Program-made: the position numbers and the translations under genes
The notes under the pieces: model-generated
The model's input: the letters and a program-made list of their open reading frames with translations, nothing else
Database searches by the model: none
Told to the model about the DNA's origin: nothing
NCBI GenBank assembly: GCA_902363135.1
Contig: CABIZF010000001.1
Coordinates: 558,001-622,000 of the forward strand
Length of the DNA stretch: 64,000 nucleotides
Source of the DNA: Lachnospiraceae bacterium
GTDB lineage: Bacteria > Bacillota > Clostridia > Lachnospirales > Lachnospiraceae
Direction: 5' to 3'
In this document: positions 45,392 to 53,146 of the stretch, in pieces
Layout: each line of letters opens with the position of its first letter
Position numbering within the stretch: the stretch's first letter is position 1

Positions 45392-45985
45392 ATGAGCAAA
45401 CAACTGATTATATCCATCGGTCGTGAGTACGGAAGCGGTGGGCATGAGATTGCGATGAAGATCGCTGAAAAATACGGTCTTCCGCTGTATGACCACAGTA
45501 TTCTGGATCAGATCGCAAAGGATCGCGGACTGGACGTTAAGGTACTGGAAGAGTATGATGAAAAGAAACGAAATATGTTTCTGACCCGAACCGTTCGTGG
45601 CATGACGAATTCACCGGAGCACAGCGTTGCGAATCTGCAGTTCGATTTTCTGAGGGATAAAGCAGCGGCCGGAGAATCCTTTGTCGTAGTCGGGCGGTGT
45701 TCAGAGAAGGTTCTGGCTGGGACGGAAGGTCTGATTACATTTTTCATTCTCGGTGATAAGTCAGCCAAGACCGAACGTATTATGAAGCTTCACCATATGA
45801 ACCGCCATGATGCGGAAGTGTTCATTGAAGAAAAGGATCGCAGAAGAAAGCGTTATCACAACGCCCACTGTGAGCTGCACTGGGGTGATTCTCGTGCCTA
45901 TGAACTTTCGATCAACAGCAGCAAGCTCGGCATTGATGAGACTGTGCGGATCATGTGCGAGTATATTGATGCGAGAAAGGCATAA
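45392..45985 (+). CDS. Cytidylate kinase-like family protein
   Basis: 197 residues. P-loop-like ISIGREYGSGGHEIA (Gly-rich but with Ser-Gly-Gly instead of GKS/T), a helical lid EEKDRRRKRYHNAHCE, and C-terminal LSINSSKLGIDETV. This is the Cytidylate kinase-like family common in Lachnospiraceae, distinct from Cmk; substrate unknown. It starts 13 bases after the transporter with a GGGGG binding site, so the two are co-transcribed. Confidence 0.82.
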   Translation: MSKQLIISIGREYGSGGHEIAMKIAEKYGLPLYDHSILDQIAKDRGLDVKVLEEYDEKKRNMFLTRTVRGMTNSPEHSVANLQFDFLRDKAAAGESFVVVGRCSEKVLAGTEGLITFFILGDKSAKTERIMKLHHMNRHDAEVFIEEKDRRRKRYHNAHCELHWGDSRAYELSINSSKLGIDETVRIMCEYIDARKA

Positions 45986-46020
45986 AAAAGCATAAAAAAG
46001 CATAAAAAAGCATAAAAAAG
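45981..46020 (+). repeat. Four perfect 10-base tandem repeats with phased A-tracts
   Basis: CATAAAAAAG repeated four times without change, starting inside the stop codon of the kinase-like gene. Each unit carries an A6 tract at a 10-base period, close to the DNA helical repeat, which is expected to produce intrinsic curvature. Confidence 0.9.
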
Positions 46021-46090
46021 CGCGGCAGGCCTGCTGTTGGGCCACGATTGCCGCGAGAATCAATACCCCGCTCATTGCAGCGGGGTATTT
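46021..46090 (+). terminator. Two hairpins after the kinase-like gene
   Basis: CGCGGCA (46021-46027) with TGCCGCG (46049-46055), then ATACCCCGCT-cattgc-AGCGGGGTAT (46063-46088) followed by TT. The second is a plausible terminator with a short T tail. Confidence 0.6.
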
Positions 46091-46103
46091 AACCGAATCA
46101 AGC

Positions 46104-46207
46104 AAGTCCCAACCCATTGCTTCAATTGCGCAAAGCAATAAGCAGTGGGTTGGGACTTACTTGTATCAGAAGTGGTACAGGCCACTCCTGATAAGCTGCG
46201 AAGCAGC
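46104..46207 (+). other. Serial hairpins in the gene-free region
   Basis: AAGTCCCAACCCATTGCTT (46104-46122) pairs with 46140-46158 over 19 bases with one wobble; TATCAG-a-AGTGG/CCACT-c-CTGATA spans 46165-46192; GCTGC-gaa-GCAGC spans about 46195-46207. From 46208 to 46363 I see no gene or clear signal. Confidence 0.55.
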
Positions 46208-46363
46208 ATTCGGTCAAACTGAAAGTCATTTTGCTCGTCTGTTTCGAATCAGTAGTTGGTAGCATCATAGTATTGGAATCTTACTGTTCTTTAGAATGCT
46301 GCGGGAAATGTCAAAATAGAAGTAAGGAAATATGAAAAAAAATACAAACTGCACAAAAAAAGG

Positions 46364-46392
46364 TTGACAGAAGCGTGGAAATGTGTTAAGTT
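46364..46392 (+). promoter_or_regulatory. Promoter of the cobalamin riboswitch transcript
   Basis: TTGACA (46364-46369), 17-base spacer, TAAGTT (46387-46392). The predicted start near 46399 is about 15 bases before the riboswitch P1 stem, so the riboswitch has its own promoter. Confidence 0.78.
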
Positions 46393-46413
46393 TATGTTGT
46401 GTAAATCATATTT

Positions 46414-46583
46414 GCCGTACTGAGTGAGAGTGATGTTGCTCGAGAGGGAATCAGGTTCAAGCCTGAACGGTCCGGCCACTGTAGGCAGGGAGCACGACTT
46501 CAAGAAGCCCATTGTTTACCCGATGGAACGAGAAGGGGAAGTCAAGCAATGATCTGCAAGTCAGGAAACCTGCTCGGTATGTG
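46414..46583 (+). ncRNA. Cobalamin (B12) riboswitch
   Basis: P1 arms GCCGTACTGAG (46414-46424) and CTCGGTATG (46573-46581); core GAGGGAATCAGGTTCAAGCC with CTGAACGGTCC; GGCCACTGTAGGCAGGGAGC; a peripheral arm closed by GACTTC/GAAGTC; and the B12 box AAGTCAGGAAACCTGC (46558-46573). All hallmarks of the class are in the right order. It should bind adenosyl- or another cobalamin. What it regulates is unclear, as no gene follows before a terminator. Confidence 0.93.
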
Positions 46584-46812
46584 AGAAGCGCTTCCGGTAA
46601 AGCGAAACACTCCGAATCGGCGATTCACCGCTGATGCATCTCGATTATGGGTAGATGAGATGCCAAATTATTTGAGGAATGTTGTCTCGACAGGCAATGA
46701 GGATACACGTTTTATACCTCCTTGATGAGTTCAGCTCCGAGGATGTTGCAGCATCCAAGGATTCTGGACCTCGTACAGAACGACATTCCGCAGGCTGATC
46801 TGTACGATTATG
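46584..46812 (+). other. Riboswitch-downstream transcript without a convincing gene
   Basis: About 230 bases between the riboswitch and its terminator. Contains hairpins AATCGGCG/CGCTGAT (about 46614-46635), GCATCTC (46636-46642)/GAGATGC (46657-46663) and GGATG-ttgcag-CATCC (46741-46756). Short frames exist (21 codons from 46662, 33 codons from 46722), none with a ribosome binding site. It may be a small regulatory RNA, a short leader peptide region or the remains of a lost B12 gene. Confidence 0.5.
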
Positions 46813-46862
46813 ACACAGCTTTCTGACGGTACTCCGCAATACCGTTGGGAGCTGTGTTTTTT
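46813..46862 (+). terminator. Strong terminator ending the riboswitch transcript
   Basis: ACACAGCT (46813-46820)/AGCTGTGT (46850-46857) with inner ACGGTA (46826-46831)/TACCGT (46840-46845), followed by TTTTTT. Confidence 0.9.
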
Positions 46863-46870
46863 GTTGTCTC

Positions 46871-47047
46871 CAACTGATGCCTACGAATTGCTCCGCTGCG
46901 AAGCAGCTCCCGCAATTCTACAAACATTTGAAATCCGCTGATTTACTACGTAAATCGCTACTTTCTCATGTTTGGCGGGCCCTAAGTTCAAAAGCCTTAT
47001 CATGCAAGCCTGAACGGCTTTTTGACCTTTGGACCCTGGCATCATCA
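46871..47047 (-). repeat. MITE-like dispersed element, copy 2 (inverted)
   Basis: Reverse-complement copy of 8954-9134, ending in CCCTGGCATCATCA. It lacks the right-end hairpin of copy 1, so it is truncated at that side. An open frame of about 60 codons runs through both copies, but the seven differences between them all change the amino acid, arguing against a protein. Confidence 0.72.
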
Positions 47048-47126
47048 CATCCTGCAATAAACTGACGGGAATAAGTTGCAAATATCCGTTAAAATTTCGT
47101 TAAAAAATAAATTATCAAAGAAAGCA

Positions 47127-47155
47127 TTGTGAAAAATATTCAGTTAATGTATAAT
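47127..47155 (+). promoter_or_regulatory. Promoter of the hydrogenase operon
   Basis: TTGTGA (47127-47132), 17-base spacer, TATAAT (47150-47155). Resembles the acs promoter at 25825 in both boxes and in the A-rich sequence after the -35 box (TTGTGAA-A-AAT versus TTGTGAA-G-AAA). Confidence 0.78.
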
Positions 47156-47217
47156 AGAATATACATAATTGTACGGAAATTACAAATATGAAAAAATGAG
47201 AAAAGGAGAATCACACA

Positions 47218-47697
47218 ATGCTTGATGAATCTTATTATCAGGTAGCGGACGAGATCGTAGACCGTTATGGAAAGAAGCCCTCTTCTCTGATTCCGATCAT
47301 GCAGGACATACAGGAAGTGTATCGGTATCTTCCGGGTGAGCTGTTGTCCTATGTAGCGAAGCAGATCGGAGTGAAGGAGGCGAAGGCATACAGCGTAGCG
47401 ACTTTCTATGAGAACTTTTCGTTCGAGGAGAAAGGAAAGTATGTGATTAAGGTCTGTGACGGTACCGCCTGTCACGTGCGGAAGTCCGCTCCGATTCTGG
47501 AAGCTTTGTTCAAGGAGCTTGGACTGAGTAAGAAGAAGCATACGACGGATGATATGCTCTTTACCGTGGAGACAGTTTCCTGTCTCGGCGCATGCGGACT
47601 TGCGCCGACAATGATGGTTAATGAAGAGGTACATCCGAAGATGACACCGGAAAAGGCAATTGCATTGATTGAAGAATTGCGAGGTGAAGGCAGATGA
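47218..47697 (+). CDS. hydC: Hydrogenase subunit, NuoE-like [2Fe-2S] protein (HydC type)
   Basis: 159 residues. Thioredoxin-like ferredoxin with ligands in VCDGTACHVR (C-x4-C) and TVSCLGACGLAP (C-x3-C), as in NuoE. It passes electrons between the flavin subunit and the rest of the complex. AAAGGAGAATC upstream. Overlaps the next gene by 4 bases. Confidence 0.92.
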   Translation: MLDESYYQVADEIVDRYGKKPSSLIPIMQDIQEVYRYLPGELLSYVAKQIGVKEAKAYSVATFYENFSFEEKGKYVIKVCDGTACHVRKSAPILEALFKELGLSKKKHTTDDMLFTVETVSCLGACGLAPTMMVNEEVHPKMTPEKAIALIEELRGEGR

Positions 47698-49580
47698 GAA
47701 TTGACAGTAAGGAAAAGCTACTGGAACTGTGTGAGGCTGAGCAGAAGAAGCTCGCAGCCTGTGACTGCCGGATTCTTGTCTGTTCCGGCACCGGCTGTAT
47801 TGCAACCGGTTCACAGAAGATTTATGAGAAGTTTCTTGAAGTGGCGAAGGATGCTCCGGGTGTAAGCATTACCTTTGCACCGCATGACGAGGATGAAAAG
47901 AAGGTCGGTATCAAAAAGACCGGGTGTCAGGGCGTCTGTGAGTTAGGACCGCTGGTTCGGATTCAGAAAGGTGACAAGGTCATCCAGTACACAAAGGTGC
48001 AGCCGGAGGATTGCGAAGAGATCTTTGAGCGTACCGTGCTTGGCGATGAGGTGCTGGAGCATCTGCTATACAAGAAGGCGGGAAAGAGCTATGAAGGACC
48101 GGATGATATTCCGTTTATTGCAAAGCAGACCCGTATTGTTTTGAAGAACTGTGGCAAATTTGACGCGGAGTCTCTTGGCGAGTACATCGCGAGTGGTGGA
48201 TTTTCTGCGCTCTCCAAGGCACTTTTTGAGATGACGCCGGCTGATGTTGTGGATCAGGTCGACAAGTCCGGTATCCGCGGACGAGGGGGCGGAGGATTCC
48301 CGGCAGGAAAGAAATGGAAGCAGGTAGCGCGGCAGCCGGAAAAGGTGCGCTATGTCGTATGTAATGGTGATGAGGGTGATCCGGGCGCATTTATGGATGG
48401 CTCCGTTATGGAGGGCGATCCGTTTCGGTTGATTGAGGGAATGATGCTCGCGGCCTATGCTGTGAGTGCGCAGGATGGCTATATTTACGTGCGTGCGGAG
48501 TATCCGCAGTCTGTAGCCAGATTAAGGCATGCGATCAGGACGCTCGAAGAGGCGGGACTGCTCGGAGATCAGATTTTAGGGACAGACTTCAGCTTTCGGA
48601 TGCACATTAACCGTGGTGCGGGAGCTTTTGTCTGTGGTGAGGGAAGTGCGCTGACCGCGTCAATCGAGGGCAATCGTGGTATGCCGCGTGTCAAGCCGCC
48701 GCGTACGGTGGAGAAGGGACTGTGGGAGAAACCGACCGTCCTGAACAATGTAGAGACCTTTGCAAATGTACCGGAGATCATCCTGAAGGGATGGGAGTGG
48801 TATCGCAGTATCGGTACCGAGGGATCGCCGGGTACGAAAACATTCTCTTTGACCGGAGCGATCGAGAATACCGGACTGATTGAGGTACCGATGGGTACGA
48901 CTCTTAGGGAGATCATCTTTGATATCGGCGGCGGTCTGAAGGACGGTGCAAAGTTTAAGGCTGTGCAGATTGGCGGACCGTCAGGCGGATGTCTGACGGA
49001 ACAGCATCTGGATGTGCCATTGGATTTCGATTCGGTAAAGAAGTATGGCGCGATTGTCGGCTCCGGCGGACTTGTTGTCATGGATGAGCATACCTGCATG
49101 GTAGAGGTAGCCCGCTTCTTCATGAGCTTTACACAGCGTGAGTCGTGTGGCAAATGCGTACCGTGCCGCGAGGGGACGAAGCGTATGCTGGAGATTCTGG
49201 AGCGAATCGTCGCCGGCCAGGGTGAGATGAGTGATATTGATGAGCTGCAGGAGCTCGGCAATATGATCAAGAGTATGGCGCTGTGCGGACTTGGCAAGAG
49301 TGCACCGCTTCCGGTGCTCTCGACGATCCGTGAGTTCCGCGATGAATACGAGGAGCATATCCGCGATAAGAGGTGCCGTGCGAAGGTATGTCAGGCATTG
49401 CGTCGCTTCATCATCAATCCGGAGTTCTGTAAGGGCTGCGGTAAGTGTGCGAAGAACTGTCCGGTCGGTGCGATTACCGGTGTGCGTAAAGAATGCTATC
49501 ACATTGATCCGAATATTTGTATCAAGTGCGGTGCATGTAAAGACAACTGTGCGTTTGATGCAGTGTATATAGAGGCATAG
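47694..49580 (+). CDS. hydB: Hydrogenase flavoprotein subunit, NuoF-like (HydB type)
   Basis: 628 residues. N-terminal thioredoxin-like [2Fe-2S] domain (LVCSGTGCIATGS, then GCQGVCELGPLV), NuoF core with FMN/NAD motifs GIRGRGGGGFPAGKKW and GDEGDPGAFMD, the N3-type cluster ESCGKCVPCREG, and two C-terminal ferredoxin clusters (CKGCGKCAKNC, CIKCGACKDNC). The NAD(H)-reacting subunit of trimeric electron-bifurcating hydrogenases. ATGA overlap with hydC. Confidence 0.94.
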   Translation: MRIDSKEKLLELCEAEQKKLAACDCRILVCSGTGCIATGSQKIYEKFLEVAKDAPGVSITFAPHDEDEKKVGIKKTGCQGVCELGPLVRIQKGDKVIQYTKVQPEDCEEIFERTVLGDEVLEHLLYKKAGKSYEGPDDIPFIAKQTRIVLKNCGKFDAESLGEYIASGGFSALSKALFEMTPADVVDQVDKSGIRGRGGGGFPAGKKWKQVARQPEKVRYVVCNGDEGDPGAFMDGSVMEGDPFRLIEGMMLAAYAVSAQDGYIYVRAEYPQSVARLRHAIRTLEEAGLLGDQILGTDFSFRMHINRGAGAFVCGEGSALTASIEGNRGMPRVKPPRTVEKGLWEKPTVLNNVETFANVPEIILKGWEWYRSIGTEGSPGTKTFSLTGAIENTGLIEVPMGTTLREIIFDIGGGLKDGAKFKAVQIGGPSGGCLTEQHLDVPLDFDSVKKYGAIVGSGGLVVMDEHTCMVEVARFFMSFTQRESCGKCVPCREGTKRMLEILERIVAGQGEMSDIDELQELGNMIKSMALCGLGKSAPLPVLSTIREFRDEYEEHIRDKRCRAKVCQALRRFIINPEFCKGCGKCAKNCPVGAITGVRKECYHIDPNICIKCGACKDNCAFDAVYIEA

Positions 49581-49594
49581 GAGGAGGCGAGAAC

Positions 49595-51292
49595 ATGGGT
49601 ATAATGACAATTGACGGTAGAAAGGTAGAATTTACCGACGAGAGAAATGTCCTGACTGTCATCCGCAAGGCCGGTATCGATATTCCTACCCTGTGCTATC
49701 ATTCGGAGCTGTCCACCTTTGGAGCCTGTCGGCTCTGTACGGTAGAGGATGACCGTGGAAAGACATTTGCGTCCTGCTCAGAAGAGCCAAGGGACGGAAT
49801 GGTGATCTATACAAATACAGCGAAGCTGAAGCGGTACCGCAAGATGATTATCGAGCTGCTGCTTGCGGCGCATTGCAGAGACTGCACGACCTGTATCAAG
49901 AGCGGAGACTGCAATCTTCAGTCGCTGGCGCATCGTTTTGGCGTGACAAAAGTGCGCTTCCAGAATTACAAAGAGGTGGTACCGCTGGATACAAGCTCTC
50001 CGTCGATCGTACGGGATCCGAATAAGTGTATCCTTTGCGGCAACTGTGTCCGCGTTTGTGAGGAGCTGCAGGGCGTCGGAGCGCTTGGCTTTGCATACCG
50101 TGGTTCAGATGCGACGGTGATGCCGGCTTTTGACCGCCAGATCGCAGCGACGGACTGTGTAAACTGTGGACAGTGCCGGATCTTCTGTCCGACCGGCGCG
50201 ATCAGCATCAAGAGTGACGAGGATGCGGTATGGGAGGCACTTGGAGATCCGAATGTGCGTGTCGTAGCGCAGATTGCTCCGGCTGTCCGTGTAGCGGTCG
50301 GCGACGCGTTTGGACTGCAGAAGGGCAGAAGCGTGATGGGCAAAATTGTCAACGTACTGCACCGGATGGGCTTTGATGAAGTATATGATACGACGTTCAG
50401 TGCGGATCTTACGATTATGGAGGAGACCGCAGAGTTTATCGATAGGGTCAAAAATGGCGGAAAGCTGCCGCTTCTGACGTCCTGCTGTCCGGCATGGGTA
50501 AAATTTGTCGGCGATCAGTTCCCGGATTATTCAGAGAACGTATCGACCTGCCGATCCCCACAGGGTATGATGTCCGGAGTAGTAAAAGAATATTACCGCG
50601 ATCCGGCCCATGCAGCCGGAAAGAAGACCATAATGGTATCTTTTATGCCATGTACGGCAAAGAAGATGGAGGCAAACCGTCCGAACAGCTTTACAAAGGG
50701 CGAGAAGGATACAGATTATGTCATCACGACGACTGAGCTGATCAAGATGATCCGGATGACCGGTATCGACTTTGCATCCCTAGAGTCAGAGTCCTCAGAT
50801 ATTCCGTTTGGACTTGGTTCCGGCGGTGGTGTGATCTTTGGCGTGACCGGAGGCGTCACGGAGGCCGTGATTCGTCGTCTGGCCCCGGATCACAGCAAGG
50901 CAACGATCGAGGAGATCGCAGAATGTGGTGTGCGGGATGAAGGCTTTATCAGAGAATTCTCGATTCCGTATGAGGGACTGGAAGTAAAGATCTGCGTGGC
51001 CAGCGGACTGGCGAATGCACGCAAAGTCATGGAACAGGTACAAAGCAAAGAGAAGGAGTACCATTTGATAGAAATCATGGCCTGTCGCAGAGGCTGTATC
51101 ATGGGCGGCGGTCAGCCGCGACTGGCAGGAGACCGCACAAAGGCAGCGCGTACCGCAGGTATTTATAACGCAGATAAGGTATCCGTTATTAAAAAGTCGG
51201 ATGAAAATCCAATGGTAGCGGCACTTTATGAGGGACTTTTGAAGGGCAAGGAGCATGAGCTTCTGCATAATGAATTTTTTGCCGGACATTGA
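49595..51292 (+). CDS. hydA: [FeFe]-hydrogenase catalytic subunit (HydA type)
   Basis: 565 residues. N-terminal [2Fe-2S] ferredoxin (CYHSELSTFGACRLC), a His-Cys [4Fe-4S] site (HCRDCTTCIKSGDC), two [4Fe-4S] clusters (CILCGNCVRVC, CVNCGQCRIFC), then the H-cluster motifs TSCCPAW, FMPCTAKKMEANR and MACRRGCIMGGGQP. The third motif has Arg-Arg where many enzymes have Pro-Gly or His-Gly. With HydB and HydC it should couple H2 to NAD and ferredoxin. It lacks the extra C-terminal [2Fe-2S] domain of the Thermotoga subunit. Confidence 0.95.
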   Translation: MGIMTIDGRKVEFTDERNVLTVIRKAGIDIPTLCYHSELSTFGACRLCTVEDDRGKTFASCSEEPRDGMVIYTNTAKLKRYRKMIIELLLAAHCRDCTTCIKSGDCNLQSLAHRFGVTKVRFQNYKEVVPLDTSSPSIVRDPNKCILCGNCVRVCEELQGVGALGFAYRGSDATVMPAFDRQIAATDCVNCGQCRIFCPTGAISIKSDEDAVWEALGDPNVRVVAQIAPAVRVAVGDAFGLQKGRSVMGKIVNVLHRMGFDEVYDTTFSADLTIMEETAEFIDRVKNGGKLPLLTSCCPAWVKFVGDQFPDYSENVSTCRSPQGMMSGVVKEYYRDPAHAAGKKTIMVSFMPCTAKKMEANRPNSFTKGEKDTDYVITTTELIKMIRMTGIDFASLESESSDIPFGLGSGGGVIFGVTGGVTEAVIRRLAPDHSKATIEEIAECGVRDEGFIREFSIPYEGLEVKICVASGLANARKVMEQVQSKEKEYHLIEIMACRRGCIMGGGQPRLAGDRTKAARTAGIYNADKVSVIKKSDENPMVAALYEGLLKGKEHELLHNEFFAGH

Positions 51293-51353
51293 TTCCGGTA
51301 AACAATAAGTCAGGCAGACAATGGCCGTATGTGCTGATACTCTGACATATCCC

Positions 51354-51400
51354 AAGATCCCCCTGCATATACTGAGAGTAGTATATGCAGGGGGTCTTTT
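51354..51400 (+). terminator. Hairpin that is both terminator of hydA and mask of the spoIVA binding site
   Basis: Arms AAGA(t)CCCCCTGCATATACT (51354-51373, one bulged T) and AGTATATGCAGGGGGTCTT (51380-51398), then TT. The right arm contains GGGGG (51390-51394), the only ribosome-binding-like sequence before the spoIVA ATG at 51402. Confidence 0.7.
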
Positions 51401-51401
51401 C

Positions 51402-52868
51402 ATGGAAAAATTTGATTTGTACAAAGACATGCAGCTGAGAACGGGAGGAGAAATTTATGCCGGAATTGTCGGACCGGTGCGCACTGGAAAGTCCGCTTTT
51501 GCAAGAAAATTTGTGGAATTGCTGGTACTTCCGGAGCTGACAGATGCACAGCGGAACATGACGCGTGATGCGATGCCGTCGAGCGCGTCCGGTCGGACGG
51601 TGACGACAGTTGAACCAAAATTTATTCCGAGAGAAGCCGTTTCACTCGCAGTTGGTGATGGAACAGATATGAAGGTGCGGATCGTGGACTGTGTCGGTTT
51701 TCTCGTACCTGGTGCAGAAGGTGTCGAGGAGAACGGGCATCCAAGGCTGGTGCAGACCCCGTGGCAGGAACAGCCGGTGCCGTTTTTGGAGGCCGCCAGA
51801 ATGGGGACGCAGAAGGTGATACGGGAGCATGCGACGATTGCACTTGTCGTGACTACGGATGGAAGCTTTGGAGAGCTGCCAAGGGCGGCGTTTCTCGATG
51901 CAGAGCGTGAGACGATTACGGAGCTGCAGCGGATCGGGAAGCCGTTTCTTGTCATCGTGAATTCTGCAAGACCATCCGGTGAGGAGGCGAAGGCAACTGC
52001 TGCGTATTTACAGCAGACGTATGGTATTACTCCGGTAATTCTGAACTGCGAGCAGATGGACAAAAATGATCTGTACCGGGTGTTTGAACAGTTTCTGCTG
52101 GAATTTCCACTCACCAGGGTCGCTTTTCAGATTCCGAAGTGGGTGGAGATGCTGGAGGATACACACTGGCTGAAGAAGGAGCTGTTTGAGGTGGCAAAGC
52201 AGGCCATGCAGAAATGGAATACGGTAAGAGATCTTGCGGGCGGTGATCTGGAGCTGTCTTCACAGTACATAAAGCGGACAAAACTGGAACAGATGGATTT
52301 ATCAACCGGAAGTGCAGAGGTCATCATCTGGATGCAGGAACCGCTTTACTATCAGGTCTTGAGTGAGATGACCGGGACAAAAATCGAGAGTGAGTATCAG
52401 CTGATTTCGATTGTGCGGCAGATGGCAAAGCGGAAAAGGGAATATGACACAGTGTCGACCGCGGTGGAGGCGGTGCGTCAGACAGGCTACGGTGTGATTG
52501 CTCCGCAGAAGGAAGAGATCCGGATGGAAGAGCCGCAGATCATGAAGCAGGGCAGCCGGTATGGGGTGAAGATCCGTGCCACCTCGCCATCCGTGCATCT
52601 GATCCGCGCCGATATTGAGACAGAGATTGCCCCGATCGTCGGAAGTGAGCAGCAGGCGAAAGACCTGATCGAATATATGAAGCAAAACGAACAGGAGGAT
52701 GGAATGTGGAATACACTCATTTTCGGAAAATCGGTTGAGCAGATGATCGAGGAGGGGATCCAATCCAGGCTTTCCTCAATTGGAGAAGAAAGTCAATTGA
52801 AGCTGCAGGATGCAATGAAACGGATTGTAAACGAGTCGAAGGGCCGAATTATCTGCATTATCCTGTAA
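51402..52868 (+). CDS. spoIVA: Stage IV sporulation protein A
   Basis: 488 residues. ATPase that polymerises on the outer forespore membrane to form the base of the spore coat. Starts MEKFDLYKDMQLRTGGEIY, as the family does; Walker A GPVRTGKSAF; SxS-type Walker B region; C-terminal IICIIL tail needed for anchoring via SpoVM in Bacillus. A longer frame from 51321 extends into the terminator hairpin and is not favoured. Its presence shows the organism is genetically a spore former. No clear sigma-E promoter was identified. Confidence 0.95.
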   Translation: MEKFDLYKDMQLRTGGEIYAGIVGPVRTGKSAFARKFVELLVLPELTDAQRNMTRDAMPSSASGRTVTTVEPKFIPREAVSLAVGDGTDMKVRIVDCVGFLVPGAEGVEENGHPRLVQTPWQEQPVPFLEAARMGTQKVIREHATIALVVTTDGSFGELPRAAFLDAERETITELQRIGKPFLVIVNSARPSGEEAKATAAYLQQTYGITPVILNCEQMDKNDLYRVFEQFLLEFPLTRVAFQIPKWVEMLEDTHWLKKELFEVAKQAMQKWNTVRDLAGGDLELSSQYIKRTKLEQMDLSTGSAEVIIWMQEPLYYQVLSEMTGTKIESEYQLISIVRQMAKRKREYDTVSTAVEAVRQTGYGVIAPQKEEIRMEEPQIMKQGSRYGVKIRATSPSVHLIRADIETEIAPIVGSEQQAKDLIEYMKQNEQEDGMWNTLIFGKSVEQMIEEGIQSRLSSIGEESQLKLQDAMKRIVNESKGRIICIIL

Positions 52869-52982
52869 CGGTGATACAGGCAAAAAAAGGAAGGCTTTGC
52901 AAAGATGTGCACTGCGGCGCAAGCAAAAGAGGTTGTAAGCGACCGCCGCAGGCACCAAAATGTGCCAGGATACATTCCTTTT
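52862..52982 (+). other. Multi-arm structured region after spoIVA
   Basis: CCTGT...ACAGG (52862-52880) overlaps the stop codon. Then AAAAGGAA (52885-52892) and TTCCTTTT (52975-52982) enclose CTGCGGCG/CGCCGCAG arms (about 52912-52950) and GGCAC-caaaat-GTGCC (about 52951-52966). The architecture, AT outer stem around GC-rich arms, resembles that between acsB and acsD. The last T-run could serve as a terminator. Confidence 0.5.
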
Positions 52983-52995
52983 ACAGATGTGCTAT

Positions 52996-53046
52996 CTAGC
53001 CCCTGTCAGCAGAGCTGCAGGGATGGATTGCGAATGTCCGCTTTAC
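52996..53046 (+). repeat. Dispersed hairpin repeat, modules C and B
   Basis: CTAGCCCCTGTCAGCAGAGC followed by TGCAGGGATGGATTGCGAATG and TCCGCTTTAC, almost identical to 43576-43625 (two base differences in the shared 50 bases or so). It ends 6 bases before the -35 box of the next promoter. Confidence 0.8.
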
Positions 53047-53052
53047 TTTCAG

Positions 53053-53081
53053 TTGACAGATTATAATATGTGGCTTATAAT
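53053..53081 (+). promoter_or_regulatory. Consensus sigma-A promoter for the SleB-like hydrolase
   Basis: TTGACA (53053-53058), 17-base spacer, TATAAT (53076-53081): a perfect match to consensus. Confidence 0.88.
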
Positions 53082-53146
53082 GTGAATAATTTATTACAAA
53101 AACATTAAGAGTATGCATGAAATGTATACGGTGAGGGAGAAATTAC

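Noticed and set aside
45981..46020. Short tandem repeats as a CRISPR array
   Set aside because: Units are 10 bases and adjoin directly; no spacers and no cas genes.
46645..46839. 64-codon minus-strand frame downstream of the riboswitch
   Set aside because: Antisense to the predicted transcript, no ribosome binding site, no recognisable protein.
46877..47065. ~62-codon open frame (MPTNCSAAKQLPQ...) in both MITE copies
   Set aside because: All 7 differences between the copies change amino acids, there is no ribosome binding site, and the frame is a by-product of the repeat.
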